Part shown: positions 42,728-50,407 of the stretch, piece by piece | How positions within the stretch are numbered: the first letter of the stretch is position 1 | How the letters are laid out: the number at the start of each line of letters is the position of its first letter | Origin: Segniliparus rotundus DSM 44985 | GTDB taxonomy: Bacteria; Actinomycetota; Actinomycetes; Mycobacteriales; Mycobacteriaceae | Assembly: GCF_000092825.1 (NCBI RefSeq) | Contig: NC_014168.1 | Span: 673,946 to 737,945, forward strand | Reading direction: 5' to 3' | DNA length: 64,000 nt | Position numbers and translations under genes: made by a program | Notes under the pieces: model-generated | The model's input: only the letters and a program-made list of their open reading frames with translations | What the model was told of the DNA's origin: nothing | Databases searched by the model: none

Positions 42728-43005
42728 AATGTCACGTTCTCTCTCAGCACGGCGAGCACGACTGGCACGATGAGGCAGCCTATGGCTGCTCCGCCCCATC
42801 GGGGGGTTCTCCATATCAGGGGCAGCAGCAGCGCTGCGCACGCCATGACCGAGCAGGTCATGATGAGCGCGGGGCGTTCGCTGGCCGCTTCATGTGGAAG
42901 GAAGTAGCCGATGATCGAATACAGGATTTCGCAAACCGCTGTGATAATTGGCGCGCTCCACGTCGCAGCCGCCCACGAGATGGCAGGGAGTTTGATGGAT
43001 GGCAT
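42724..43005 (-). CDS. Small membrane protein of the element (b)
   Basis: A 93-residue protein with three hydrophobic segments (TWSAPIITAVCEILYSIIGY, ALIMTCSVMACAALLLPLIW and GAAIGCLIVPVVLAVL). It lies 19 bases downstream of the lipoprotein gene and overlaps the next gene by four bases. Not recognised. Its place in a row with a lipoprotein and a type VII effector-like gene suggests a membrane immunity or accessory role, which is only inference. Confidence 0.6.
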   Translation of the reverse strand: MPSIKLPAISWAAATWSAPIITAVCEILYSIIGYFLPHEAASERPALIMTCSVMACAALLLPLIWRTPRWGGAAIGCLIVPVVLAVLRENVTF

Positions 43006-43024
43006 CAGATGTTTCCGTTGAGGG

Positions 43025-43540
43025 CTATGACGCTTCGAAGTAGTTCACCACAAGGGTGTTCGACTTGGGGTAGAGGAATCCATGGGCTTGTTTGTGCGAT
43101 AGAGGGTTCGCGGTGTTGATGTAGCTGTCAAGTTCGTCGCTCGTTTCTGCTTTTCCGGGGGGAAGCAGGCCGCGAAGCTCGCTCTTGATCTTTGGTGTTT
43201 CTTGCCGGGGGGAGTCTCCGAGCTGTTTTGCGAGGTTCTGCGTGATGTCGGGGGTCAGTCGGATTACCGCGTCAAGCCAGTAAGCGCCGGGGCCAGGAAC
43301 CCGTGGGTCTCCGTAGTACCCGCCTGCCCATGTGGCCGTGTAGTCGTCTCCGATGTTCCGCAATCGTTTTTTGAGGGGTTCGAGGTCATGGCGGATCTCG
43401 CCTTTCCACTTTTTATCGGGGTCGTCTTGCTGCTGATCCTGAGATTTCGCGGCGGTGCTGTTGGTGCTGGGTGGCCTGCTGGCGCAGCCAGCGCTCCCAA
43501 GAGTGATGAGCGCGACCGCTATAGCTGTGAACTGTCTCAT
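43025..43540 (-). CDS. Lipoprotein next to the type VII effector-like gene
   Basis: A 171-residue lipoprotein: MRQFTAIAVALITLGSAGC is a signal peptide ending in a SAGC lipobox, followed by a Ser/Gln/Asp-rich linker and a globular part with RNIGDDYTATWAGGYYGDPR. The ATG at 43540 has AAAGG nine bases upstream; a TTG at 43576 would place the signal peptide internally. The gene starts 32 bases after the effector-like gene. A surface lipoprotein here fits an immunity protein against a secreted toxin, but the family is unknown to me. Confidence 0.72.
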   Translation of the reverse strand: MRQFTAIAVALITLGSAGCASRPPSTNSTAAKSQDQQQDDPDKKWKGEIRHDLEPLKKRLRNIGDDYTATWAGGYYGDPRVPGPGAYWLDAVIRLTPDITQNLAKQLGDSPRQETPKIKSELRGLLPPGKAETSDELDSYINTANPLSHKQAHGFLYPKSNTLVVNYFEAS

Positions 43541-43572
43541 CAACGAGCCTTTCTCGTGTGGGATTCGGAGCG

Positions 43573-44760
43573 TCAACGTGGCTGGCTGGGCTCGTTCTCA
43601 GGGTCACGGGAGCGTTCGGGTTCCGAACCGCTTGAGACGGTTGCGTTCGGCGCCTCCCCGAGGGTCCAGGTGACCGTTCGTGTCAACTCGCCGCTGGTGT
43701 CAAACGGCTTTGCCCACCCGATCTCCTCGAACCTGCCGTTGACGCTATCGGGGGTGCCCGAGTCCATGTCCGCCGCCCCGCCTTTGTTGAAGTTGTAGCG
43801 GTCTTCAGCGTGGACTGTCACTTCCATCGTCACTTGGTTGCCGTCCACCCGCACATCGGCGCTCGCCCATTGGTAGTACGCGCCAATGGTCTTTTTCCAG
43901 TCCTCGGTGGCCGGGTAGTGGCCTTCGGCGTTCACGCCCCCGGTCATGGAGAACGAAGTGTTGCCGTTTCTCACGAGGCTTTCGGCCGCGCGTTGGGCTT
44001 CTGCGATCTTCTCGTTCACGTTCGCCCTGATGCTGGAATCTTCTTTGTACGCGGTTTCGTAGTCGAACTTCATCGGCGTTCCGCTGTTCTCCCGAAAGTG
44101 CGAGTACATCCGGGTTGCGTCGTCCAAATCGGGACGCAATAGTTTCGCGCCTTCGTTCATGGCCCCCCACTTCGCCCAAGAAGCCTCGTCCGCGAGGTTG
44201 GATTCCTTCGAACCGTACTCGTAAGAGTCGTCCAAGAGTCCGGTCATATCCGGTCGTTGCGGCGATCCTACGTGGTATTCAGCGTCTTTATGGGCGCTTC
44301 CCGGCATCGGCCCTTGGTCTCCTCGTCCTCTCGAAGGGTCTCCGGGCCTGTCGGGGTCTTTGCCGTCTAGAGGGCCTTCTTTGAACGGCTCGAATTTGTC
44401 CGCTTCGCTTTTGACGCTGTCGAGTTGGTCGCCGAGTTCTTCAGCGAGGTGTTGGTCTGCTGCGAGTTCGGCGGCGTTGAGGTCATCGGTGGTCTCGTAC
44501 TCTAGTGCGGATTCGCGGGTTGCTTCGGCGTGCGCGTGCAAGGCTGCCGCGACCTCGTGGGCGTTGATGTGCTGGTTGGTGATCGCGGCTGTGAACGCTG
44601 CGGCGAACGGGGCTCCGACCGGGCCGAGGGCGGTCATCATCATGCCTTGGAACACGCTCGGGTCGAACGCGATGGTGCCGTCGAGCATGAGCGCCATCTG
44701 TTCGGTCTGCTCGGCATGCGCGAGCATGGCCTCCTGGTCGGCGTTCAACGGCTGGCCCAC
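43573..44760 (-). CDS. Probable type VII-secreted effector (EspC-like N-terminus, unknown C-terminal domain)
   Basis: A 395-residue protein. Residues 1-95 are all-helical, resembling ESX-secreted EspC-type proteins, with a YxxxD export signal (Tyr88, Asp92, in LEYETTDDL). A Pro/Gly/Asp-rich linker (about 120-165) follows. The C-terminal 220 residues form a separate mixed alpha/beta domain with YYQWASADVRVDG, TVHAEDRYNFNKGG and NGRFEEIGWAKPF. This split resembles polymorphic toxins carried by prophages of M. abscessus and exported by ESX systems. Whether it is toxic is not known. GTG start with AGGAGG five bases upstream. Confidence 0.68.
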   Translation of the reverse strand: MGQPLNADQEAMLAHAEQTEQMALMLDGTIAFDPSVFQGMMMTALGPVGAPFAAAFTAAITNQHINAHEVAAALHAHAEATRESALEYETTDDLNAAELAADQHLAEELGDQLDSVKSEADKFEPFKEGPLDGKDPDRPGDPSRGRGDQGPMPGSAHKDAEYHVGSPQRPDMTGLLDDSYEYGSKESNLADEASWAKWGAMNEGAKLLRPDLDDATRMYSHFRENSGTPMKFDYETAYKEDSSIRANVNEKIAEAQRAAESLVRNGNTSFSMTGGVNAEGHYPATEDWKKTIGAYYQWASADVRVDGNQVTMEVTVHAEDRYNFNKGGAADMDSGTPDSVNGRFEEIGWAKPFDTSGELTRTVTWTLGEAPNATVSSGSEPERSRDPENEPSQPR

Positions 44761-44959
44761 GATCCTCCTTTACTCGGCGCAAAGCCGGTGTGGACTCTAA
44801 CATCCCCGTGGGACTCCAAAAACACTCAGGCTGCATTCGGGAAAGTGTTCTAAAGGGTTGCTGCTGGGACTCTTTAGGTTCATGCCGCTGCTGCTTCGGA
44901 TACGGCGCGGACACCCGTGTTGGTCATGAGGGTTCAGGGGCGTGCGGCCCGCCCATTGG

Positions 44960-45562
44960 TTAAGGGGTGAGTGAGACTTTCGCGCCGCCCGAGTACGCCG
45001 AGTCGTGGAGGTCTATTTCCTTCGGTTGCGCGTCTTTCGGCATGTCGTACACGACTTTCGCGGTGACGATGTTGCCGGGGTTGATGTTGTCCCACACGGG
45101 GATGTCCGATCCGCCGAGGGCGATCTGAGCTTCTGTGTCAGGCTCGAATCGTCTGCCTTGCTGGTCGAAGAGCTTTTGGTTGGACGGCGAGAAGGACTGC
45201 GGTTGCCCGCTCGTGTTCTGCACGGTCATGGTCACGACGACGAATTGGCCTTGTGCTTTTTTCGCGAGATAGGGGTTGTCTCCGACTTGGGAGAGTCCTG
45301 CTTTCACGTCTGTCACGGTGAATTCGAATTTGCCGTCGCGCACATGGTCGTTCAGCTTCGCGGATGACTTCTGCGGGGCTTGCCCAGACGCTTCCGGCTT
45401 GTCTTTGGAATCTTTGCTCACGGCGAAGATAGAAACCGGGACGCAGCATCCGAGGATGAGGAGACCGCCGACGATCCAAGGCCACTTGCGAGTTTTCTTC
45501 GCGGGCGGTTGTTGCTGCGGGTAGCCGGGTTGAGCTGGGTTGTTCGGGTCTTGGTTGTACAT
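44960..45562 (-). CDS. Membrane-anchored DUF4352 (Ig-like) protein
   Basis: A 200-residue protein. A Pro/Gln-rich cytoplasmic N-terminus ([19 protein letters not shown]) precedes one membrane helix ([20 protein letters not shown]), and the outside domain is of the DUF4352/MPT63-like immunoglobulin type ([34 protein letters not shown]). Such proteins are common in prophages and on mycobacterial surfaces; function is unknown. The ATG at 45562 is preceded by AAAGGAG. It lies downstream of the integrase on the same strand. Confidence 0.75.
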   Translation of the reverse strand: MYNQDPNNPAQPGYPQQQPPAKKTRKWPWIVGGLLILGCCVPVSIFAVSKDSKDKPEASGQAPQKSSAKLNDHVRDGKFEFTVTDVKAGLSQVGDNPYLAKKAQGQFVVVTMTVQNTSGQPQSFSPSNQKLFDQQGRRFEPDTEAQIALGGSDIPVWDNINPGNIVTAKVVYDMPKDAQPKEIDLHDSAYSGGAKVSLTP

Positions 45563-45645
45563 CGTTGTACTCCTTTCTGAGGTCGAACTGTAAACGATCA
45601 TGCCGTGTGCCACAGATCCGGGGGCCTATGCGTCGATAAGCGAGG

Positions 45646-46635
45646 TCACGCGGAGGTCTTCGCCTCACGATCTGAGTTATATTGGTCGAGCGACAGGATT
45701 GCTTGGCGTTTCCTCTTGTCCGCTATGAGCGTGTAGCCCCTCGTAGTGTTGGGCGACTTGTGGCGCATGAGGTCTTGGACGACGGCGAGGTCTGCGCCAC
45801 GGTCGGACAGCTCGGTTCCGTACCAGTGCCTCAGCGAGTGCGGGGTGCCTTTGACCTTGGCCCGACGCATCGCCAGACTGATGACTTGCGAGACGGATTT
45901 GCTGTCCACATGTCCCCCGTTAGGTGGTGGGAACCAGAAGCCTTGAGCTGGCATCTTCTTGGCGAGTTCCGCGATGAGCGGGTGCAGGGGGAGCGTCTTG
46001 GTTCTGTTGCCTTTGCCGTTCACGACGAGGAAACGCGAGTCCACGATGTCTTCGCCCCGGATTTTCGCTATCTCAGCGACCCGGAGCTCTTGGCAGGCTG
46101 CGAGCAAGACTCTTGCTCGTGTGGTCGGCTGCATGCGGCAGTCGGCGAGGAGGCGGGCGAGTCCGTCGCTTGAGACGGGCCGGGGATCTCGTTCGGGGTG
46201 CCGCACGGCTGCGATCTTGACCATCGGGTCGTCGGACCTGTGGTCTTGGAATTGGAGCCACTTGAACCATGCGCGCAGATGCGTCGTGTATGTGGCGACG
46301 GTGGCGGTTGACCATTCGGGGTGTTGCGCGATCCACCGCTTAATGTCGATGACTTGGGCGTGCGCGGGCTGCACTCCGGTGTCTTTGTGGAACTTGCTAA
46401 CGAACCGGACGCGCTCGGAGATAGTTGTCTCTTCGCGGCGTTGGATAGTCATGTCGGTCTGCCAGTCTTCGAGCAGCATTGTTTCCCCCCGAATGAAATT
46501 TCCTTCCATGTCGCAGATCATGGCATGAGTCACACCAGGCGCAATTGGCGCGTCTGACCTTGTTATCACCCCTTTGCCGCTCGGTGACATTGCGGGACTT
46601 GCCCGCCCGCCCTGAACCAGAGTGAGGCGGGTCAT
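45646..46635 (-). CDS. int: Tyrosine site-specific integrase
   Basis: A 329-residue tyrosine recombinase with all catalytic residues: Arg185 (CQELRVAEI), Lys208 (NGKGNRTK), His266 and Arg269 (HSLRH), His292 (MRHKS) and nucleophile Tyr301 (TTRGYTLI). A SAM-like core-binding domain occupies about 65-140. It lies 57 bases from the right attachment core, the usual place for a tRNA-directed integrase. The ATG at 46635 is chosen because, in the excised circle, it overlaps the TGA of the extended repressor frame (ATGA), making repressor and integrase a coupled pair. The first 55 residues are not conserved. Confidence 0.9.
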   Translation of the reverse strand: MTRLTLVQGGRASPAMSPSGKGVITRSDAPIAPGVTHAMICDMEGNFIRGETMLLEDWQTDMTIQRREETTISERVRFVSKFHKDTGVQPAHAQVIDIKRWIAQHPEWSTATVATYTTHLRAWFKWLQFQDHRSDDPMVKIAAVRHPERDPRPVSSDGLARLLADCRMQPTTRARVLLAACQELRVAEIAKIRGEDIVDSRFLVVNGKGNRTKTLPLHPLIAELAKKMPAQGFWFPPPNGGHVDSKSVSQVISLAMRRAKVKGTPHSLRHWYGTELSDRGADLAVVQDLMRHKSPNTTRGYTLIADKRKRQAILSLDQYNSDREAKTSA

Positions 46636-46691
46636 GCCGCCACGTCCTGTCGAACAGGAGAAAGAGATTTGCGGGAGAAACGCACTACTGG

Positions 46692-46735
46692 TCCGTAGTC
46701 AGATGCTCTATCCGTTGAGCTACGGGTGCTGGCCG
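46692..46735. other. attR: right attachment core (5' half of tRNA-Arg)
   Basis: A 44-bp copy of 40827-40870 with one mismatch. It lacks the 3' half of the tRNA and cannot fold as one. The 60 bases to its left (46632-46691) continue the repressor reading frame from the core to a TGA at the integrase start. Confidence 0.9.
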
Positions 46736-47065
46736 CTCGGATGGCTTGCCATGCGAGCCATCCGGTAATACGGTATGAGCCGCCTACACGCCAATTTGGT
46801 ACGACGACGTGCCGTTTTGCCATCCTGGGGTATGGGTGTCACGAGCTGCCCGAGCAGCGCGGACTGTGGGGTCCGTTCCTCAGTCCGCGCGGCTCGGGCG
46901 AGATGGAAACAACGGCCCTGTGCGCCGCGCCCGCGAAGGCTCAAGGACGAACGCGACGGACAAGCCGCCCGCCGATGAATCCTTTTCCTGCGGTGCGATT
47001 CCCGATTCCAACCAGGTTTCGCGTGCCGAGCGGCTTGGCGGCGGGCGGCCCTTGCGCCGAGAGGC
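46736..47065. other. Non-coding stretch: former upstream region of tRNA-Arg
   Basis: No convincing gene in 330 bp. It contains an inverted repeat CGGATGGCT/AGCCATCCG (46738-46746, 46756-46764) and a candidate promoter pointing left. Before integration this DNA lay directly upstream of the tRNA. Confidence 0.6.
46765..46794 (-). promoter_or_regulatory. Candidate native promoter of tRNA-Arg, now facing the integrase
   Basis: On the minus strand TTGGCG (46794-46789) and TATTAC (46770-46765) are 18 bp apart and about 36 bp before the position matching the tRNA 5' end. After integration this promoter reads across attR into int instead. Confidence 0.35.
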
Positions 47066-47932
47066 TTACTTGACGAGGGTGAATTGGACGACGTCGAGCA
47101 TGCGCTCACGGAATCCTATGGCGGATCCGGTGAGGTATTTGATGTAGATGTCGTAAACTTTTTGCCCCGCGAGTGCGATGGCCTTGTCTTTGTTGGCTTC
47201 GAGGTTGGCGCGCCAAATGTCGAGGGTTCGGGCGTAGTTCAGCGAGAGGGCGTGTTCGCGTTCGAGCGTGAAACCGCCGTTGGCCGAGTATTCGCGGACG
47301 ATCTCGGGACTTGGGAGCTGGCCGCCGGGGAAGATCACCTTCGAGATGAACAGGATGAACCGCAGCCGCTCGGAGGTCATGTTCACACCGCGTTTTGCGA
47401 GTTCGTGCACATGGAAAGAGACGATGGTGTGCAACAACAAGCGCCCATGCTCGGGGAGGACTTGGTGGGCTTTGGCGAAGAACGCCTCGTAACGTTCGCG
47501 CCGAAAGTGCTCAAACGCGCCGATGGACACGATCCGGTCCACGGGTTGGTCGAACTCCTCCCAACCTTGCAGCCTGACCTCTGCGCTGCGCCCGTTCGGG
47601 TTGTGCAGATTTTCCAGCTCTTTCGCGACATGCTCGGACTGGTGCTTGCTGAGGGTGAGGCCGATGACGTTCACGTCGTATTTCTCGACTGCGCGTTTGA
47701 CCGTGGCGCCCCAGCCGCAGCCGACGTCGAGCAGGGTCATGCCCGGTTCCAAGCCAAGTTTGCCCAGCGCGAGATCGATTTTCGCGTACTGCGCCTCTTC
47801 CAGAGTCATGTCTTCACGCTCGAAGTAGGCGCAGCTGTAGGTGCGTGAGGGGTCGAGGAACAAGAAGAAGAACTCGTCAGAGAGGTCGTAATGCGCTTGA
47901 ACGTCGTCGAAATAGGGCTTCAAACTGGACAT
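47066..47932 (-). CDS. Mycolic acid methyltransferase / cyclopropane synthase family (PcaA/CmaA/MmaA-like)
   Basis: A 288-residue SAM-dependent enzyme very similar in layout to M. tuberculosis PcaA: VQAHYDLSDEFFFLFLDPSR, TYSCAYFEREDMTLEEAQ, the SAM loop DVGCGWGA near 69-76, VGAFEHF-type motif SIGAFEHFRRERY, and FPGGQLPSPEIVREY. It would cyclopropanate or otherwise methylate double bonds of mycolic acids, so it shows a mycolate-bearing cell envelope. The ATG at 47932 matches the PcaA start; ATGs at 47944 and 47983 are alternatives. A TTGTCC/TAGTAT pair (16-bp spacing, 48067 to 48040) may be its promoter. Confidence 0.9.
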   Translation of the reverse strand: MSSLKPYFDDVQAHYDLSDEFFFLFLDPSRTYSCAYFEREDMTLEEAQYAKIDLALGKLGLEPGMTLLDVGCGWGATVKRAVEKYDVNVIGLTLSKHQSEHVAKELENLHNPNGRSAEVRLQGWEEFDQPVDRIVSIGAFEHFRRERYEAFFAKAHQVLPEHGRLLLHTIVSFHVHELAKRGVNMTSERLRFILFISKVIFPGGQLPSPEIVREYSANGGFTLEREHALSLNYARTLDIWRANLEANKDKAIALAGQKVYDIYIKYLTGSAIGFRERMLDVVQFTLVK

Positions 47933-48275
47933 TGCCAAAGTCATCCTTACGAAATTGCCGTTGCTGCTCTCTGATTCGCTCATGCGCGAACGAGGAGCTT
48001 GGGAATCTGAAACCGAGCATGAAGGCTCAGCACGCAGGGATACTATCGAGCAAAGGGCGACGGACAACCCTTTGTTACAGCATCGTAATAAAAGAAAATG
48101 CATCCGCAGAGAAAGAAAATGCATCCGCAGAGAAAAAACGTCGGCCGCACGAGCGTCGGGGACCCTGAGAGGACTACGGCGGCGACCAGCCGTCCTTTTC
48201 GGCTCTGCGCTCAGAAGGGCTGCGCCGGCGCCCCTGTCGGCAAGCTGTGGAAATGGGGTTCGGCGACAGACGCGC
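47933..48275. other. Intergenic region between eccA and the mycolate methyltransferase
   Basis: 343 bp without a gene. It has a minus-strand promoter-like TTGTCC (48067-48062) and TAGTAT (48045-48040), plus a 21-bp tandem duplication. It is more AT-rich than its surroundings around 48060-48130. Confidence 0.55.
48091..48132 (+). repeat. 21-bp perfect tandem duplication
   Basis: Positions 48091-48111 and 48112-48132 are identical (units begin AAAGAAAATGC and end CCGCAGAG). An A-run follows. It stands upstream of the methyltransferase promoter and could be a length-variable site. Confidence 0.85.
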
Positions 48276-50093
48276 TCATGTTTTTTCGCTCAACCCGAGC
48301 CCGCGCAAAAGGATCGCCTCGGCGTTGCGGACGTCCTCGACGGTGATGGTCATCAGCTGCTCGTCGGTGAAGTCGTCCACGTTGTCCGTGTGGTCGAGCC
48401 GGTGTTCGCGTTCTTCTTCAGAGCGTTCGACCAAGTTCCGCACGAAGCGGCCGTTCCCGGCGATGTCGATGCTGGGGCGCGGTGTTCCGTTATGGTCGGG
48501 CGTGGTGCTGTTGGCGAGCCTGCCGAGCACGCCTGCGAGCTCCACCTGGGCCTCGTCGTCAAACAGGCTGTCCCTGGAATGCGCCAGCCGGACGGCGATC
48601 TCCACCAGCTCGTCAGGGGTGTACGAGGGGAACGCGATGGAACGGGTGAAACGTGAGCGCAGGCCTTCGTTCGCGCTGAGGAACAGGTCGAGTTCGGCGC
48701 GGTAACCGGCGATGATGACGACCAAACGGTCCCGGTCGTTCTCCATCCTGGCGAGGAGCGTGTCGATCGCGACCAGGCCGAAGTCGTTTTTCGCGCCGGT
48801 GGACACAAGCGAATAGGCCTCGTCGAGAAAGAGCACGCCGTCGAGGGCGCTGTCGATGACGGCGTTGGTTTTCGCCTCTGTCTCACCGATGTGCTGGCCG
48901 ACCAGGTCGGGCCGGTGGACCTCGCGGATGGTCTCTTTCTTGAGCAGCCCGAGTCCGCAGTACATTTTCGCGACCACTCTGGCGATCGTGGTCTTCCCGG
49001 TGCCGGGAGGGCCTGCGAAGACCAGGTGGTGCGCGCGCTGTCCGACGGCGAGCCCGCGCTCCTGTCGGCGCAACGCCATCGCCACACTGCTTTTCAGCCG
49101 CGCGACTTGGTCCTTCACTTCGTCAAGGCCGATGAATTGGTCGAGTTCCTGTTCGGCGATGTCGAGGAGCGCGGCTTTGCGTTCCGCCGCCGCGGGATCG
49201 ATGTGCTCGTGCTCGTCCGGCTCGGTTTCCGGGTCCCACGGGTCGGTGCGGGCGTTGATCCGCGCCGCCGTGGTCGTGGGCAGGCCGAAGCTCGCGTCGC
49301 CGAGCGCCTGCTCGGCCTGCGCGTTGCCAGGGTCTGAGGCGTACAGCTCGTGGAGGGCTTCGAGCGCGCCGTCCTCGTCGTCGAGCGCGCGCAAGCACAG
49401 CGCCCGTGCCAACGCTCCGTCGGCGGCCGCGGCCGCGATCGGGCCTTGGGGCTCGTCCAGGTGCGACAGCGCGGGGGAGTGCATGCCGAGGCGGGCGAGG
49501 GCGATGCCGAGCGCGATCCGGGCGGCGTGCTTGGAAGTCGGGTCGAGATCTTTCGCCGGATTCTCGGCATTGGCGTTGTTCTCGGCGACCGTCGGGGTCA
49601 ACAAGGCGACCACGTCGGGCCAGCGGGCGGCGTGGTAGCAGATTGCGGCGGTCAGCCAGCGCGCGTCGAATCTGCCGGGCTGCTCCTGCAGCACGGCAGC
49701 GGCGATCTCATGCGCCTTGCCGAGGTCCCCCTGCGCTGCTGTCGCAGCGGCGAGCGCGAGACGGAACCCGGCCGGTTCTGCTGCGCGCAGTTGCAAGTAA
49801 AGGCCTGACTCGTAGCGGAAGCCCAGCGCTTCGGGGCTCAGCCCGACCTCCCTCGCCAACTCTCCCGAGTTCGTCGAGTTGGCCACAATGGACTCCAACA
49901 CAGGGAGAGAAAGATCACCTGCGGCGGCGAGGCCGACCCATCCGTCGCACGCGTCGTGCGCGACGCGGACCAGCGAAGCGAAACCGGAGCGGGCCGAGCC
50001 CAAGTCGGCGGGGCGGCGCCTGCCCCGAACGGGCAGGCCCAGCGCGAGGCAGCAGGTCGCGAAACGGCTCACCGTCTCGGAGCTAGGCGCCAT
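48276..50093 (-). CDS. eccA: ESX type VII secretion AAA+ ATPase EccA (ESX-3 type)
   Basis: A 605-residue cytosolic ATPase. The N-terminal 300 residues are tetratricopeptide-like helices ([19 protein letters not shown], then repeats to about 270). The CbxX/CfqX-type AAA+ domain has Walker A GPPGTGKT at 361-368, Walker B VLFLDEAY from about 420, and [17 protein letters not shown]. EccA recycles the EspG chaperone and helps release PE/PPE and Esx substrates. Length fits EccA3 (631). Unlike in mycobacteria it is on the opposite strand from eccB and coupled to mbtH, whose stop lies inside its start region (11-base overlap). Confidence 0.93.
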   Translation of the reverse strand: MAPSSETVSRFATCCLALGLPVRGRRRPADLGSARSGFASLVRVAHDACDGWVGLAAAGDLSLPVLESIVANSTNSGELAREVGLSPEALGFRYESGLYLQLRAAEPAGFRLALAAATAAQGDLGKAHEIAAAVLQEQPGRFDARWLTAAICYHAARWPDVVALLTPTVAENNANAENPAKDLDPTSKHAARIALGIALARLGMHSPALSHLDEPQGPIAAAAADGALARALCLRALDDEDGALEALHELYASDPGNAQAEQALGDASFGLPTTTAARINARTDPWDPETEPDEHEHIDPAAAERKAALLDIAEQELDQFIGLDEVKDQVARLKSSVAMALRRQERGLAVGQRAHHLVFAGPPGTGKTTIARVVAKMYCGLGLLKKETIREVHRPDLVGQHIGETEAKTNAVIDSALDGVLFLDEAYSLVSTGAKNDFGLVAIDTLLARMENDRDRLVVIIAGYRAELDLFLSANEGLRSRFTRSIAFPSYTPDELVEIAVRLAHSRDSLFDDEAQVELAGVLGRLANSTTPDHNGTPRPSIDIAGNGRFVRNLVERSEEEREHRLDHTDNVDDFTDEQLMTITVEDVRNAEAILLRGLGLSEKT

Positions 50094-50319
50094 TGGCGGC
50101 TCCGGCCATGGCGACGCGCAGGCTGCGCGGGCGCAAGTCCGTCCATGCGCTCTCGACGAAATCCAGGCACGCTTGACGGGAATCGCCGTCCGGAGCTCCG
50201 TGTTCGATCGTCCAACCGGCAGGAACGGCCGCGAACACTGGCCACAGGCTGCGCTGCTCTTCGTCGTTGATGAGGACGAAGAAACGGCCTTGCTCGTCGT
50301 CGAAGGGATTTGTCGGCAC
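50083..50319 (-). CDS. mbtH: MbtH-family NRPS accessory protein
   Basis: A 78-residue protein with the MbtH signature [50 protein letters not shown]. MbtH proteins bind and activate adenylation domains of siderophore synthetases. The GTG at 50319 has AAAGGAG five bases upstream; ATG 50334 and TTG 50343 lie before or within that site. It overlaps eccA by 11 bases, placing a siderophore factor and a secretion ATPase in one transcript, and diverges from mbtI across an IdeR-like site. Confidence 0.92.
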   Translation of the reverse strand: MPTNPFDDEQGRFFVLINDEEQRSLWPVFAAVPAGWTIEHGAPDGDSRQACLDFVESAWTDLRPRSLRVAMAGAANGA

Positions 50320-50335
50320 GTTTGCTCCTTTCATG

Positions 50336-50394
50336 TAAGCCAATGCTAACCTAAGAAAGGTTGGATTGAACTGCTAGCCCCTGAATTCTAGAAT
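50336..50394. promoter_or_regulatory. Divergent mbtH/mbtI promoter with IdeR-box-like sites
   Basis: On the minus strand TTAGGTTAGCATTGGCTTA (50354-50336) matches the IdeR consensus TTAGGTTAGGCTAACCTAA at 13 of 19 positions, including all nine of the left half. AACCTAAGAAAGGTT (50349-50363) is an overlapping palindrome. TTGAAC (50366-50371) and TAGAAT (50389-50394) at 17 bp form the mbtI promoter. TAGCAT inside the box may be the mbtH -10. Iron-bound IdeR would block both directions. Confidence 0.65.
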
Positions 50395-50407
50395 GCGGAG
50401 CCGAAAC

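Larger units (their letters stand above)
40827..46735. mobile_element. 5.9-kb integrative element with repressor-attP-integrase switch
   Basis: Bounded by 44-bp direct repeats at tRNA-Arg(ACG), with a tyrosine integrase next to the right end and a repressor crossing the left end. The excised circle would be 5,865 bp. Gene order from the left: repressor (-), excisionase-like (+), small genes, truncated Panacea (-), two membrane proteins (-), lipoprotein (-), type VII effector-like (-), Ig-like membrane protein (-), integrase (-). No replication, capsid or lysis genes are present. It may be a prophage relic or a satellite-like element that kept the switch and cargo. AT-rich stretches near 41172-41275 also set it apart from the chromosome. 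Confidence 0.88.

Noticed and set aside
46692..46735. A second, partial tRNA-Arg as a tRNA pseudogene
   Set aside because: Only the 5' half is present, exactly bounded by the repeat, so it is the attachment-site duplicate of the integrated element.
46632..46823. A 63-codon minus-strand frame crossing attR as a separate gene
   Set aside because: Its start lies in host DNA with no ribosome binding site. The informative part is only the segment after the core, which is the extended repressor tail in the excised form.
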